Assembly (NCBI RefSeq): GCF_900129425.1
Contig: NZ_LT670817.1
Coordinates: 6,200,001 to 6,264,000, forward strand
DNA length: 64,000 bases
Direction of reading: 5' to 3'
From: Bradyrhizobium erythrophlei
GTDB lineage: Bacteria > Pseudomonadota > Alphaproteobacteria > Rhizobiales > Xanthobacteraceae
Both the position numbers and the translations under genes were made by a program. The notes under the pieces were generated by a model that was given only the letters and a program-made list of their open reading frames with translations, ran no database searches and was not told where the DNA came from. Shown piece after piece: positions 44,165 through 52,541 of this stretch (the first letter of the stretch is position 1; the number at the start of each line of letters is the position of its first letter).

Positions 44165-45031
44165 TCAGAGTTGTTCGACGGGCAACGCAAACACATAGCC
44201 GACGCCGCGTTCGGTCAAGATCACGCGCGGCGCATTTGGATCGGTCTCCAGTTTACGCCGCAAGCGCAGCACCTGCACGTCGATGCTGCGGTCGAAGACA
44301 TCTTCATGGATGCGGGTTGCCTGCAGAAGATGTTCGCGGGAGAGCGGTCGTTGCGGGGCATCGAGAAACGCGATCAGCAGGCCGTATTCGCCCTTGGTCA
44401 GCACGACCTGCGTTCCGCTGGAATCGCTCAGCCGCCGGCTGCGCCGATCGAGCTGCCAGACGCCAAACCGGCAGCGGCCTCTTTCCGAGTCGCGCTGAAC
44501 GGTCGCTTGTCCGGCTTCCCGCCGCCGCAGCACCGCCCTGATGCGCGCCACAAGTTCTCTCAAACCGAAGGGCTTGGTGATGTAGTCATCCGCGCCCAAT
44601 TCCAGTCCGACCACGCGGTCGATCTCATCGCGACGATGTCCGGTGGTGATGATCACCGGAACATCGGATCGCGAGCGGATCTCACGCAGCAGGTCGAGCC
44701 CATCCTCCTGGCCAAGCCGCAGATCGAGGATGACCAGGCTGGGTTCGTCGCTGGCGAACAGGCCGGCTACTTCCTCGCGTCCCGAGGCCGAGATGGCGTG
44801 GATGCCGTGTTCTCTGAGGTAATTCATCACCAGATGCCGCATGGTGCGGTCGTCTTCGACGACAAGGCATGTCGGCTGGCTTCGTTCCACCCTGTTGTGT
44901 TGCTCGGACTGGTTGAATGACTCGGCGCCATTTCTGCCAAGTGCGCTTGCTTCGCTGCGCGCGGTTTGGCTGCCGCGGTTGGCTACGATAAATTCGGCCC
45001 TCACCGTCATCTGCACTATCTCCGACGCCAT
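44165..45031 (-). CDS. OmpR-family response regulator
   Basis: Two-component DNA-binding regulator of 288 residues. The receiver (about residues 53-170) has the acidic pair in VVEDDRTM, phospho-acceptor Asp in LVILDLRLG, Thr in IITTGHR and Lys in ITKPFG. A winged-helix C-terminal domain follows (VVLTKGEYGLLIAFL, RSIDVQVLRLRRKLE, TERGVGYVF). The N-terminal 50 residues are not part of the domain and the real start could be later. It is the likely partner of the sensor kinase encoded at 39833-42349, on the same strand. Confidence 0.88.
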   Translation of the reverse strand: MASEIVQMTVRAEFIVANRGSQTARSEASALGRNGAESFNQSEQHNRVERSQPTCLVVEDDRTMRHLVMNYLREHGIHAISASGREEVAGLFASDEPSLVILDLRLGQEDGLDLLREIRSRSDVPVIITTGHRRDEIDRVVGLELGADDYITKPFGLRELVARIRAVLRRREAGQATVQRDSERGRCRFGVWQLDRRSRRLSDSSGTQVVLTKGEYGLLIAFLDAPQRPLSREHLLQATRIHEDVFDRSIDVQVLRLRRKLETDPNAPRVILTERGVGYVFALPVEQL

Positions 45032-45168
45032 TAAAAAATAAAGCTATCGAACACCGCATACTGCATTGCAGCACATTACCAGAGACAATCTCCATCGTTA
45101 GTAACATTGACGCGATGATCAGAGTCGGACTATTCCTAGCAGAGTGATCACTTACTCGGGGCGATGGG

Positions 45169-45822
45169 ATGGCCGACGGCCAAAACGCCGGAATCAGCCG
45201 GCGTGAGGAATATGCGGAAGCGACGCGGTGCGCGATCGTGGCGGCGGCCCGTCGGCTGTTCAGCGAGCGCGGCTATTTTGCGACCAAGGTCGACGATATC
45301 GCTGCCTCGGCGCGGGTAGCCCCTGCGACCGTTTATGCCGTGTCCGGAGGCAAGCAGGGCCTGCTACGCACCCTGATGGAGACCGCAATCACCGATCCGA
45401 TCGTCCAGACGACCATCGGACGCGTTGAGGAGCTGGACGACCCTGCGGCCATTCTCAGCCTGGTTTCGGCCACCGTTCGAAATATGCGGGAGGAGTCCGG
45501 CGACGTCATGCGTGTGCTGCTCAACACCGCGCCGCACGACAAGGCGGTCTTCGAAAACCTGGCCATTGCCACAGCCCGTTACCGCAGCGCTTTCGAGCCG
45601 ATCGCCCGGCGTCTCATGGATCTGGGCGCCTTGCGTGAGGATCTCGAACTGACCGACGCGATTGATGTGTTCTGGTTCTATTTCGGCTATTCCGGGCTGT
45701 TCACTCTGCATGACGAGAATGGCTGGAGTTTTGAGCGGGCTGAACACTGGCTCTGCCGCGAGGCCAGCAGAGCCTTGCTGCGCGACCACACCTCGCCCCA
45801 AGCCGGCAGAAAAACGCGTTGA
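45169..45822 (+). CDS. TetR family transcriptional regulator
   Basis: Regulator of 217 residues with a TetR helix-turn-helix at the N-terminus (CAIVAAARRLFSERGYFATKVDDIAASARVAPATVYAV in part) and an all-helical ligand domain. It is divergent from the OmpR-type regulator, with a 137-base intergenic region, and is followed by the convergent pqqA unit. Its target is unknown; the FAD oxidase, dihaem module and PQQ genes are all candidates. Confidence 0.87.
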   Translation: MADGQNAGISRREEYAEATRCAIVAAARRLFSERGYFATKVDDIAASARVAPATVYAVSGGKQGLLRTLMETAITDPIVQTTIGRVEELDDPAAILSLVSATVRNMREESGDVMRVLLNTAPHDKAVFENLAIATARYRSAFEPIARRLMDLGALREDLELTDAIDVFWFYFGYSGLFTLHDENGWSFERAEHWLCREASRALLRDHTSPQAGRKTR

Positions 45823-45972
45823 TCGCGGACGCCGCCAAGCTGATCGCGATCGACGGCTGCAGCCTCGACACTCGGGAGTAACGACCGCGCCATTGGGAAC
45901 TGCCACCTGCGATGTTTCGTCGAACGACGGCGCAGGGCCCTTATCCTCAGCCCGTCAAATAACCAGCGCGTC

Positions 45973-46051
45973 AAAAAAATTCGGAGGTGGCCACCGATGT
46001 TGCGCGCAGTCCCCGAAGGGGACCTTTGTCACAACCGGCGGTCCACCTCCG
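45973..46051 (-). terminator. Extended intrinsic terminator after pqqA
   Basis: On the minus strand CGGAGGTGG (46051-46043) pairs perfectly with CCACCTCCG (45990-45982), followed by AATTTTTTT. Between the arms is a further perfect hairpin GTCCCC-TTC-GGGGAC (46023-46009). It begins 27 bases after the pqqA stop, so pqqA appears to be a short single-gene transcript. Confidence 0.75.
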
Positions 46052-46077
46052 TGGAAATACGGAACTGTCGCTTTCGC

Positions 46078-46158
46078 TTATTTGCGGGCCGCGCAGGCGT
46101 ACATGTTGATTTCCATGCCGACCGGCACTTCAACGATTTTTGGAGTCTTCCAGGCCAT
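46078..46158 (-). CDS. pqqA: Pyrroloquinoline quinone precursor peptide PqqA
   Basis: Peptide of 26 residues that provides the carbon skeleton of PQQ. It starts MAWKTPKIVEVPVG and continues MEINMYACAARK; Glu16 and Tyr20 in the ExxxY arrangement are the residues that are cross-linked and released in PQQ synthesis. The start ATG is preceded by GGGAGA at a good distance. A strong hairpin (46175-46201) lies just upstream in the leader and a terminator follows at 45973-46051. No pqqB, C, D or E is in the window, so this copy is separate from the rest of the pathway. Confidence 0.92.
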   Translation of the reverse strand: MAWKTPKIVEVPVGMEINMYACAARK

Positions 46159-46174
46159 TGAGATCTCCCTTGCT

Positions 46175-46201
46175 GCCGGGACGACAGATTGTCATCCCGG
46201 C
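46175..46201 (-). promoter_or_regulatory. Leader hairpin immediately upstream of pqqA
   Basis: In the pqqA leader GCCGGGATGACA pairs with TGTCGTCCCGGC around a three-base loop (12 pairs, one of them G-U), ending a few bases before the ribosome-binding site. It could protect a short, highly used mRNA from decay or control translation. It may also be a captured genomic repeat. Confidence 0.55.
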
Positions 46202-46470
46202 ACGACGATAGGACCGCCTCCAAAATATCGCAAGCGGACATCTGCACGCCCACTATCGCGAACGACGGTTCCAGTGGGCGTGGGAATTGCGGCGCGATAT
46301 GACAGGCGACCGAAGTCCACCATGCCGCGGTCTCGATAGCCCAGAAGTTTGCGACCGTGATATCAGCCAGATCGGTCCGTTGTACTGGCTATATTGCGCG
46401 CAATCGTTGGCGCGGTTACGATGCAACCTTACCGTGTATCGAAAGCCGGGCGATCAGAGAGGAAACGGAC

Positions 46471-46935
46471 ATGAAAGAAATATCTGGTGCTGCTATCGCC
46501 ATCTCGCTGCTTGTCCTGACGGCCGCCTCTGCTTCCGCGCTCGAATCCAATATCCAGGGCTCATCCACCGCTTCTGCGGATGCGGTCTGGGCGAAGATCG
46601 GCGATTTCTGCGGCATCAGCAATTGGCTCCCGGCGATCGAGAAGTGCGCCCTATCGGCGGATGGCAACATCCGCACACTATCGATAAAGGGCGGCGGAAC
46701 GGTCATCGAGAAGCTTGAGAACCGCGATGATGCTGCCCGCTCCTACAGCTATTCCATCGTCGAAGGAGAGCTCCCGGTCGCCAATTACATATCGACGATC
46801 AGCGTTGCAAAAGCCGGCGCGGGGTCGACCGTTATCTGGAGCGGTAAATACGACGCCAACGGCGCCAGCGACGTCGACGCCAAAAAGCTCATCGACGACA
46901 TCTTTCAAACCGGCGTGGATGTGCTTGTGAAGTAA
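46471..46935 (+). CDS. Secreted SRPBCC-fold protein
   Basis: Protein of 154 residues with an N-terminal signal peptide (SLLVLTAASASALE) followed by an SRPBCC/polyketide-cyclase-like domain (TASADAVWAKIGDFCGISNWLPAIEKC in part, then SIVEGELPVANYISTISV). The start at 46471 has GAGAGG upstream; a longer frame is unsupported. It is divergent from pqqA and heads the PQQ/C1 region. SRPBCC proteins of this secreted type occur beside PQQ-dependent dehydrogenase genes; the ligand is unknown. Confidence 0.82.
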   Translation: MKEISGAAIAISLLVLTAASASALESNIQGSSTASADAVWAKIGDFCGISNWLPAIEKCALSADGNIRTLSIKGGGTVIEKLENRDDAARSYSYSIVEGELPVANYISTISVAKAGAGSTVIWSGKYDANGASDVDAKKLIDDIFQTGVDVLVK

Positions 46936-47022
46936 AGCTGAGCCGCCCGAACCGAGCGTGGCTGTCCTGAGCGCCTCGCGCCGGGGCGGTCGCCGCAAGC
47001 GATTCAACGGCGGCCGCCTGGC

Positions 47023-47436
47023 TTATCGATTCCAGTAAGCATATCCCGCCCAACCCAGCGCCGCGGCCCCGGAAATCCAGATCGCAACGATGACAATCGC
47101 AGCCCCCCTGCTGCGCGGACGCTGCCTGGCCTCGTCCGCCTTGGTACGATACTCAGCCATCACTTCATTCGGGATCAGCGACACCACCACCGCAATGCCG
47201 AGCGGCACGATGATCAAATCGTCGATATATCCGAGGACCGGAATGAAATCCGGAATGAGATCGACAGGTGAAAGCGCATATCCTGCGACGGCGATCGCGA
47301 GCGTCTTGGCATACCAGGGCACGCGGGTATCGTGGGCCGCCAGATACACCGCGTGCGCGTCCCGTCGCAGCCCGCGCGCCCAGATTTTTATGTCGGTGAC
47401 CAGAGAGCGGACGGGGGCGGCACGGCCGCTCGTCAT
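47023..47436 (-). CDS. YkvA/DUF1232 family membrane protein
   Basis: Membrane protein of 137 residues with the DUF1232 signature GYALSPVDLIPDFIPVLGYIDD followed by hydrophobic segments and a C-terminal helix (IVIVAIWISGAAALGWAGYAY). The ATG at 47436 overlaps the stop of the binding-protein gene (ATGA). Function is unknown for the family. Confidence 0.83.
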   Translation of the reverse strand: MTSGRAAPVRSLVTDIKIWARGLRRDAHAVYLAAHDTRVPWYAKTLAIAVAGYALSPVDLIPDFIPVLGYIDDLIIVPLGIAVVVSLIPNEVMAEYRTKADEARQRPRSRGAAIVIVAIWISGAAALGWAGYAYWNR

Positions 47437-48617
47437 TTCAGCTTGCACTTGGTTTCGGGACGATCGAGACCGAGGGTGTCAAGCGCCGATGATTGATGAA
47501 GAAACCCCTCCTGGGGCGACACCGACACGGTATTTCTGCCATCGAACAGCAGGATCGGCTGCCGCAGCTGCAGGTTCCAGTCACGGACCGTCAGCTTCTG
47601 GCCCTTGAAGGCCGCAACCGAAAAATCGGGGCTTTTGATATAGGCGAGCATCTTGCCGGAATCGCCGGAGCCGCTTCGCACCGCCGCTTCACCGATCATG
47701 CGGACCGCCGTCCAGACCTGCATGTCTTGCGCCGTCATCGGACGCTGAAATTGCTTGGTAAAGCGGTTCTGCAACTGCACCGCGCCCCATTGATCGAATG
47801 CCGCATTCCATGTGGTGGGCACGAGACCGGCCGAGCCGGCGACGGGACGGGCATCCCATGTCCGGTACGGCAGATAGCCTGCAAAAACCTCGCTCTCATC
47901 GGCCGCAATGAGCACGTCGTGTTCCGGCGCGCCCTGCGTTACCACCGGCATCTGCCGCTGAATTTCCGCTACGCCGCTGTCGGTGCGCCGCGCGCCGCCG
48001 GTGTCCTTGAATTCGCGCTGCTCGACGATCTTGGCACCGAAACGCGTCGCCGCATGGCGCAATGCTTCGGCAAACAGCACATCGTTTGGGTGCGAGCCTG
48101 TCAGCAGCATCCATTTGGTCCACTTCTTCCAGACCAGGTATTGCGCGAGGCCGTCGGCGAGCATGGAGCGCGTGGGAGCAACATGAATGACGTTGGCGCG
48201 GCAATCCTGCTCGCGCAGGCGCTCGTCCAATGCGGACGCGTTGAGCAAGGTCACGCCGCGCGCCTGGCCCGCGTCCGCAACTTTCAGCAGCCGATCCGCA
48301 TCCAGGCTGGTGACGATGAAGGAAGCTCCCTGGTCGGCCAGCGCATTCATGGCCGTGACCGGATCCTCGCCCTCGGCAAGCAATTTCTCGATCAGCGTAT
48401 AGTGCTGATTAAGGAAGCGGCCGGTGGTATTGTCGTCCTCAATGGCCAGTTGAGCGCCGGCGAGACCGTCGTTGCCGGCCGGCACATCGATCAGCGATAT
48501 CCGGATTCGCGATGGCGCCTCGCGAAGGTAGCCGATCTTGATCTCCTGCGGCTGATCGGACAGGCCAGTTCCGATCGAGGCCAAGAGTGCGCAGACAGCA
48601 ACCAGAAGCCGGAGCAA
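47433..48617 (-). CDS. ABC transporter substrate-binding protein, PQQ-dependent alcohol dehydrogenase system type
   Basis: Periplasmic type I binding protein of about 394 residues with signal peptide (LLRLLVAVCALLASIGTGLS). It resembles the binding proteins annotated with PQQ-dependent alcohol dehydrogenase systems (TIGR03863 type): KIGYLREAPSRIRISLIDVPA, GAQLAIEDDNTTGRFLNQ in part, PYRTWDARPVAGSAGLVPTTW in part. The best start is TTG at 48617, preceded by GGGAGG; the frame is open further upstream but that region lacks signal-peptide logic. It is divergent from the beta-propeller gene. It probably works with the ABC-2 permease and ATPase at 62.8-64 kb, and may correspond to LutA-like proteins of lanthanide uptake clusters. 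Confidence 0.82.
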   Translation of the reverse strand: MLRLLVAVCALLASIGTGLSDQPQEIKIGYLREAPSRIRISLIDVPAGNDGLAGAQLAIEDDNTTGRFLNQHYTLIEKLLAEGEDPVTAMNALADQGASFIVTSLDADRLLKVADAGQARGVTLLNASALDERLREQDCRANVIHVAPTRSMLADGLAQYLVWKKWTKWMLLTGSHPNDVLFAEALRHAATRFGAKIVEQREFKDTGGARRTDSGVAEIQRQMPVVTQGAPEHDVLIAADESEVFAGYLPYRTWDARPVAGSAGLVPTTWNAAFDQWGAVQLQNRFTKQFQRPMTAQDMQVWTAVRMIGEAAVRSGSGDSGKMLAYIKSPDFSVAAFKGQKLTVRDWNLQLRQPILLFDGRNTVSVSPQEGFLHQSSALDTLGLDRPETKCKLK

Positions 48618-48823
48618 ATTAAGCCTCCCAATGCGATGATCAGACGAACCCCGCGGCTCGACTGCACCGCAACATTGCGAATCCACGCGTGTTGTCGCGC
48701 CGAAGTGGCGATCACGGTCGATGCTGGCATACCGGCCTGTTTTTGATTGGTTCCCGCTCGCGACCGGCAGGATACTCCATTCACCGTATATCGCAACGAG
48801 ATGCCGAATGCAGGCTGCGCACC

Positions 48824-48855
48824 TCGACACAGACATTCGACACAGACAATTGTCT
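48824..48855. promoter_or_regulatory. Tandem 12-bp direct repeat overlapping a 12-bp palindrome
   Basis: TCGACACAGACA occurs at 48824-48835 and again at 48837-48848 (13-base period), and the second copy runs into the perfect palindrome AGACAATTGTCT (48844-48855). It lies 93 bases upstream of the beta-propeller gene in the 331-base divergent region 48618-48948, which otherwise shows no gene. A tandem site for a response regulator is likely. Confidence 0.5.
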
Positions 48856-48948
48856 AATCGAACAGGTCGGCATCAAATAGGCATTGGGTTGCCAGCGGGG
48901 AAAAAATCTTTGCATGATCGCCGGACCCGGAACCCTGGAGAACGCCAC

Positions 48949-49932
48949 ATGTCCGATGTACGCCGGATCGCCATACTTGGCCTTTCCCTGATCGGGCTTT
49001 GTCTTTCGACTGATTCTGCTTTCGCCTTCCTTGCCTATATTTCCAATGAGAAGGGCAACTCAGTCTCGGTGATCGACACCGACAAGATGGAGACGATCGC
49101 CACCGTCAAAACCGGGCAACGGCCGCGCGGCATCAAGGTCTCCCCGGACGGCAAATCGATTTTTGTCGCCGTTGGCGACGACGACACCATCGAGGTCATC
49201 GACACCAAGAGCCTGAATGTCGTCGGCGATTTGCCCTCGGGCCCGGATCCCGAACAATTCACTCTCGATCCCCAGGGGAAGCTTCTCTACGTCGCCAATG
49301 AAAATGACGCCATGGTGACCATCATCGACGTGCAAAAGCGCGCAACCGTCGGCGAGGTGTCGGTCGGCATCGAGCCCGAGGGCATGGCGGTCAGTCCGGA
49401 TTCCAAGGTTTTGGTATGCACGTCGGAAACCACGAGCATGGTCCATTTCATCGACACCACGAGCCGCCAGATCGTCGGCAACCTGCTGGTCGGTTCTCGT
49501 CCGCGTTTCGCGGCGTTCAAAGCCGACGGATCGGAGTTATGGGTGAGTTCGGAAATCGGCGGCGGCCTCGCGATCATCGATCCGGCAACACGGCAACTCA
49601 AGCAAACGGTAAATTTCGAAATCCCGGGCCTGCGGTCCGAGGCGATCCAGCCCGTCGGCATCAATATCACCCGGGACGGCAAGCTTGGCTTCGTCGATCT
49701 GGGGCCCGCCAACCGGGTCGCGGTGGTCGACGGCGTCACCCATGCCGTCTTGAAATACCTGCTGGTCGGTCAAAGGGTTTGGCACGGCGCCTTTACGCCG
49801 GACGAGAAATATCTTCTGGTCGCCAATGGCGTCTCGAACGACGTCTCGGTTATCGACGTCGCGAGCCTGCGGGTCATCAAGTCGATCCAGGTCGGTGAAT
49901 TGCCCTGGGGTGTGGCCTTCGCCCCGAATTGA
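48949..49932 (+). CDS. PQQ-associated YVTN-type beta-propeller protein
   Basis: Secreted beta-propeller of 327 residues, with a signal peptide ending near AFAFLAY. Repeated blades contain motifs such as YISNEKGNSVSVIDTDKME, VSPDGKSIFVAVGDDDTIEV and LLYVANENDAMVTIID. This corresponds to the propeller proteins found with PQQ-dependent catabolism (TIGR03866 type). The start ATG at 48949 has GGAG eight bases upstream; the longer frame includes the operator region. It is divergent from the PQQ-type binding protein. Its exact function is not established. Confidence 0.86.
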   Translation: MSDVRRIAILGLSLIGLCLSTDSAFAFLAYISNEKGNSVSVIDTDKMETIATVKTGQRPRGIKVSPDGKSIFVAVGDDDTIEVIDTKSLNVVGDLPSGPDPEQFTLDPQGKLLYVANENDAMVTIIDVQKRATVGEVSVGIEPEGMAVSPDSKVLVCTSETTSMVHFIDTTSRQIVGNLLVGSRPRFAAFKADGSELWVSSEIGGGLAIIDPATRQLKQTVNFEIPGLRSEAIQPVGINITRDGKLGFVDLGPANRVAVVDGVTHAVLKYLLVGQRVWHGAFTPDEKYLLVANGVSNDVSVIDVASLRVIKSIQVGELPWGVAFAPN

Positions 49933-50002
49933 AAAATCGAAACGTGCTGCCACCGAATGGACGCAACCGCGGCGCCCTTGGGCACACGCCCACGAGAGCC
50001 AA

Positions 50003-50209
50003 TCAAATTTGCCGCTTCTGGCTGCCTGGATAGTCGCAACTCCATTTCGTCGCGATCCATCCGGGATGCTGACCGATCCACTGCGCGATATAGGGCTGGG
50101 CAGCCATCATGCATTGATTGAGCGAACCATCGAAGGCGAACTGAAGATATTTTTCTTCGCAATGGGCCGGATTGGCGATGGCGCAGACAGTCAGGATGAT
50201 TTCAATCAA
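50003..50209 (-). CDS. Conserved small secreted-like cysteine-containing protein
   Basis: Small protein of 68 residues starting IEIILTVCAIANPAHCEE with three further features: CMMAAQPYIAQWIGQHPGW, KWSCDYPG and a basic C-terminus. I recognise it as a conserved small alphaproteobacterial protein of unknown function. The start is likely TTG at 50209, because GGAGGG lies four bases upstream of it; the ATG at 50221 is itself part of that ribosome-binding sequence. It converges with the beta-propeller gene. Confidence 0.7.
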   Translation of the reverse strand: MIEIILTVCAIANPAHCEEKYLQFAFDGSLNQCMMAAQPYIAQWIGQHPGWIATKWSCDYPGSQKRQI

Positions 50210-50717
50210 TCTGCCCTCCATTCATTTGCTTTACCGTTATTACGCGCAATTCCACCTGACGTTTCAAGTTTTGCCGAAAAGCAGCCTCTTACCCTCCCCG
50301 GAACCGCCGCGTTGCCGACATAACGACATGGCGAACGCGCGGGAACACGGCGGCGCGCCCACCCACGGTGGTGGATGGCTGCCCCACACGTCTCGAGTAC
50401 CATCGCGAAACGTAGCGGAGCGGGTCACCGAATACTTGATCGGCTCGGTCGAGCCCTTATTGCCTTTCCGCATCGCAAACTGTACGGCGGCCACTCGTGC
50501 AGAGAGGAGCTACCAAACCACCGGCCTTGACATTGGACGCGAGCGTGCAATGTTTCAGGCATACGCTTGCTTGAGTTTTTGCGCTTTGCCGCGCTCTGGA
50601 CAGGTGACGCTGTGAATGCGTTCCATCGTCAGCGAGCTTTTGCCAAACCGACGATGGATCTTTCAAAACCGTAAATTGTCCAGGCCCAAGAAAAGTCCTC
50701 GAGTGGAGGAACGGAAA
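50210..50717. other. Intergenic region without a visible gene, promoter region of the formaldehyde operon
   Basis: About 500 bases between the small cysteine protein and the formaldehyde dehydrogenase gene. No open frame with family-like sequence or ribosome-binding site was seen. It must contain the promoter of the formaldehyde dehydrogenase gene. I found no strong palindrome in it. Confidence 0.5.
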
Positions 50718-51827
50718 ATGAAGACACGTGCCGCTGTCGCGTTCCAGGCAAAGAAGCCGCTTGAAATCGTCGAGGTCGATCTGGAGGGTCCCAAAGCCGG
50801 CGAAGTCCTTGTCGAGATCATGGCGACCGGAATTTGCCACACCGATGCCTATACACTTGACGGATTCGACAGCGAGGGAATTTTCCCCTCGATCCTCGGC
50901 CACGAGGGGGCCGGCATCGTGCGGGAGGTGGGAGCCGGCGTCACTTCGGTCAAGCCGGGCGATCATGTGATCCCGCTTTACACACCCGAATGCCGCCAGT
51001 GCAAAAGCTGTCTCAGCCAAAAGACCAACCTGTGCACCGCCATCCGCGCGACGCAGGGCAAGGGCCTGATGCCCGACGGCACGTCGCGCTTCAGCTACAA
51101 GGGCCAGCCGGTGTTCCACTACATGGGCTGCTCGACGTTTTCGAATTTCACCGTGCTGCCGGAGATCGCCGTCGCCAAGATCCGTGAGGACGCGCCGTTC
51201 GACAAGAGCTGCTATATCGGCTGCGGCGTCACCACGGGTGTCGGCGCGGTGGTGAATACCGCCAAGGTCACCCCGGGGTCCAATGTGGTGGTATTCGGAC
51301 TCGGCGGCATCGGGCTCAACGTGATCCAGGGCGCGCGGATGGTCGGCGCCGACAAGATCGTCGGGGTCGATCTCAATGATTCCAAGGAGGAATGGGGCCG
51401 CCGCTTCGGCATGACCCATTTCGTCAATCCGAAAAAGATCGACGGCGATATCGTCCAGCACCTCGTCACGCTGACCGACGGCGGCGCCGACTACACCTTC
51501 GACTGCACCGGCAATACCACCGTGATGCGCCAGGCGCTGGAAGCCTGTCATCGTGGCTGGGGCGTCTCGGTCGTGATCGGGGTGGCGGAATCCGGCAAGG
51601 AGATCGCCACCCGGCCATTTCAGCTCGTGACCGGCCGGGTCTGGAAGGGCACCGCATTCGGCGGCGCCCGCGGCCGGACCGATGTCCCGAAGATCGTCGA
51701 CTGGTACATGACCGGGAAGATCCAGATCGATCCGATGATTACCCATGTCCTCAAGCTGGACGAGATCAACAAGGGGTTCGACTTGATGCATGAAGGCAAG
51801 TCAATCCGTTCGGTCGTCGTGTTCTAA
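50718..51827 (+). CDS. S-(hydroxymethyl)glutathione dehydrogenase / class III alcohol dehydrogenase
   Basis: Oxidises S-hydroxymethylglutathione to S-formylglutathione with NAD. The 369-residue zinc enzyme has GHEGAGIVREVG, the structural-zinc cluster CRQCKSCLSQKTNLC, catalytic zinc ligands in ATGICHTDAY and YIGCGVTTGVGAV, the Rossmann motif GLGGIGLNVIQGARM, and the class III substrate pattern GRTDVPKIVDWYM. The ATG at 50718 follows GGAGGA by seven bases; an upstream ATG at 50616 is unlikely. It is the first gene of the formaldehyde set with gfa (46 bases) and S-formylglutathione hydrolase. Equivalent to FlhA/AdhI in Paracoccus and Rhodobacter. Confidence 0.95.
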   Translation: MKTRAAVAFQAKKPLEIVEVDLEGPKAGEVLVEIMATGICHTDAYTLDGFDSEGIFPSILGHEGAGIVREVGAGVTSVKPGDHVIPLYTPECRQCKSCLSQKTNLCTAIRATQGKGLMPDGTSRFSYKGQPVFHYMGCSTFSNFTVLPEIAVAKIREDAPFDKSCYIGCGVTTGVGAVVNTAKVTPGSNVVVFGLGGIGLNVIQGARMVGADKIVGVDLNDSKEEWGRRFGMTHFVNPKKIDGDIVQHLVTLTDGGADYTFDCTGNTTVMRQALEACHRGWGVSVVIGVAESGKEIATRPFQLVTGRVWKGTAFGGARGRTDVPKIVDWYMTGKIQIDPMITHVLKLDEINKGFDLMHEGKSIRSVVVF

Positions 51828-51873
51828 ATCTGCGTTCTGAATCAAAAATGTCAAACACAAGGGAGGATTGGCT

Positions 51874-52443
51874 ATGACTGTTCACATCCATCCGTCGGTT
51901 GACAGCGGAGTCAAGAAGGGTTCAGGCAGCTTTGCCGGCGGAACCCTGGTCTGCAAATGCAAGGACAAGCAGGTCAAGGTCGGCATCAAGGGCGACGTCG
52001 CCCACAACCACGCCTGCGGCTGCACCAAGTGCTGGAAGCCGGACGGGGCGATCTTTTCGGTGGTCGCCGTGGTGCCGCGGGACAACGTGACCGTTCTCGA
52101 GAACGGCGACAAGCTGCAAGTGATCGATGCCTCGGCGACGATCCAGCGGCATGCCTGCAAGGGTTGCGGCACGCATATGTACGGCCGGATCGAGAACAAG
52201 GCGCATCCGTTCTACGGACTGGACTTCATCCATCCCGAACTGTTCCAGGAAACCGGCTCCGCCGCTCCGGGATTTGCCGCGTTTGTGTCATCGGTGATCG
52301 AGTCCGGCGTCGACCCCGCAGAGATGGACGGCATCCGCTCGCGGCTCAAGGAACTCGGACTGGAACCATATGATTGCTTGTCGCCAGCCCTGATGGATGC
52401 GATCGCCACCCATGTGGCGAAAGCAAAAGCCAAGGCGGCCTGA
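51874..52443 (+). CDS. gfa: Glutathione-dependent formaldehyde-activating enzyme
   Basis: Accelerates formation of S-hydroxymethylglutathione from formaldehyde and glutathione. The 189-residue zinc protein has the CENP-V/GFA fold cysteines: CKCKDKQVKV, HNHACGCTKCWKP and RHACKGCGTHMYGRIE, plus the C-terminal LGLEPYDCLSPALMDAIA stretch of Gfa proteins. The ATG at 51874 has GGGAGG seven bases upstream. A strong terminator lies 9 bases after the stop, before the S-formylglutathione hydrolase gene. Confidence 0.93.
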   Translation: MTVHIHPSVDSGVKKGSGSFAGGTLVCKCKDKQVKVGIKGDVAHNHACGCTKCWKPDGAIFSVVAVVPRDNVTVLENGDKLQVIDASATIQRHACKGCGTHMYGRIENKAHPFYGLDFIHPELFQETGSAAPGFAAFVSSVIESGVDPAEMDGIRSRLKELGLEPYDCLSPALMDAIATHVAKAKAKAA

Positions 52444-52452
52444 TCCGGCTGC

Positions 52453-52494
52453 TTCGGCTCGGTGGCTGATAAGCTACTCACCGAGCCGAATTTT
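52453..52494 (+). terminator. Intrinsic terminator between gfa and S-formylglutathione hydrolase genes
   Basis: TTCGGCTCGGTG and CACCGAGCCGAA form a perfect 12-bp stem with a 14-base loop, followed by TTTTATT. It splits what looks like one functional operon and implies partial termination or a separate promoter for the hydrolase gene. Confidence 0.78.
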
Positions 52495-52541
52495 ATTGCC
52501 GTCGCAATCCCGCCGCTGCGCGGCGCCGGAGCCGTAAAGTT

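Noticed and set aside
43383..44165. 260-codon open frame whose stop overlaps the first ATG of the dihaem protein gene
   Set aside because: The ATGA overlap looks like translational coupling, but most of the product lacks protein-like composition, and the dihaem gene's true start is probably further downstream.
45823..45882. Short stretch reading like a zinc-binding DGC-type tail (LIAIDGCSLD) after the TetR gene
   Set aside because: Only about 20 codons, with no start or further family sequence; could be chance or a remnant, and cannot be supported.
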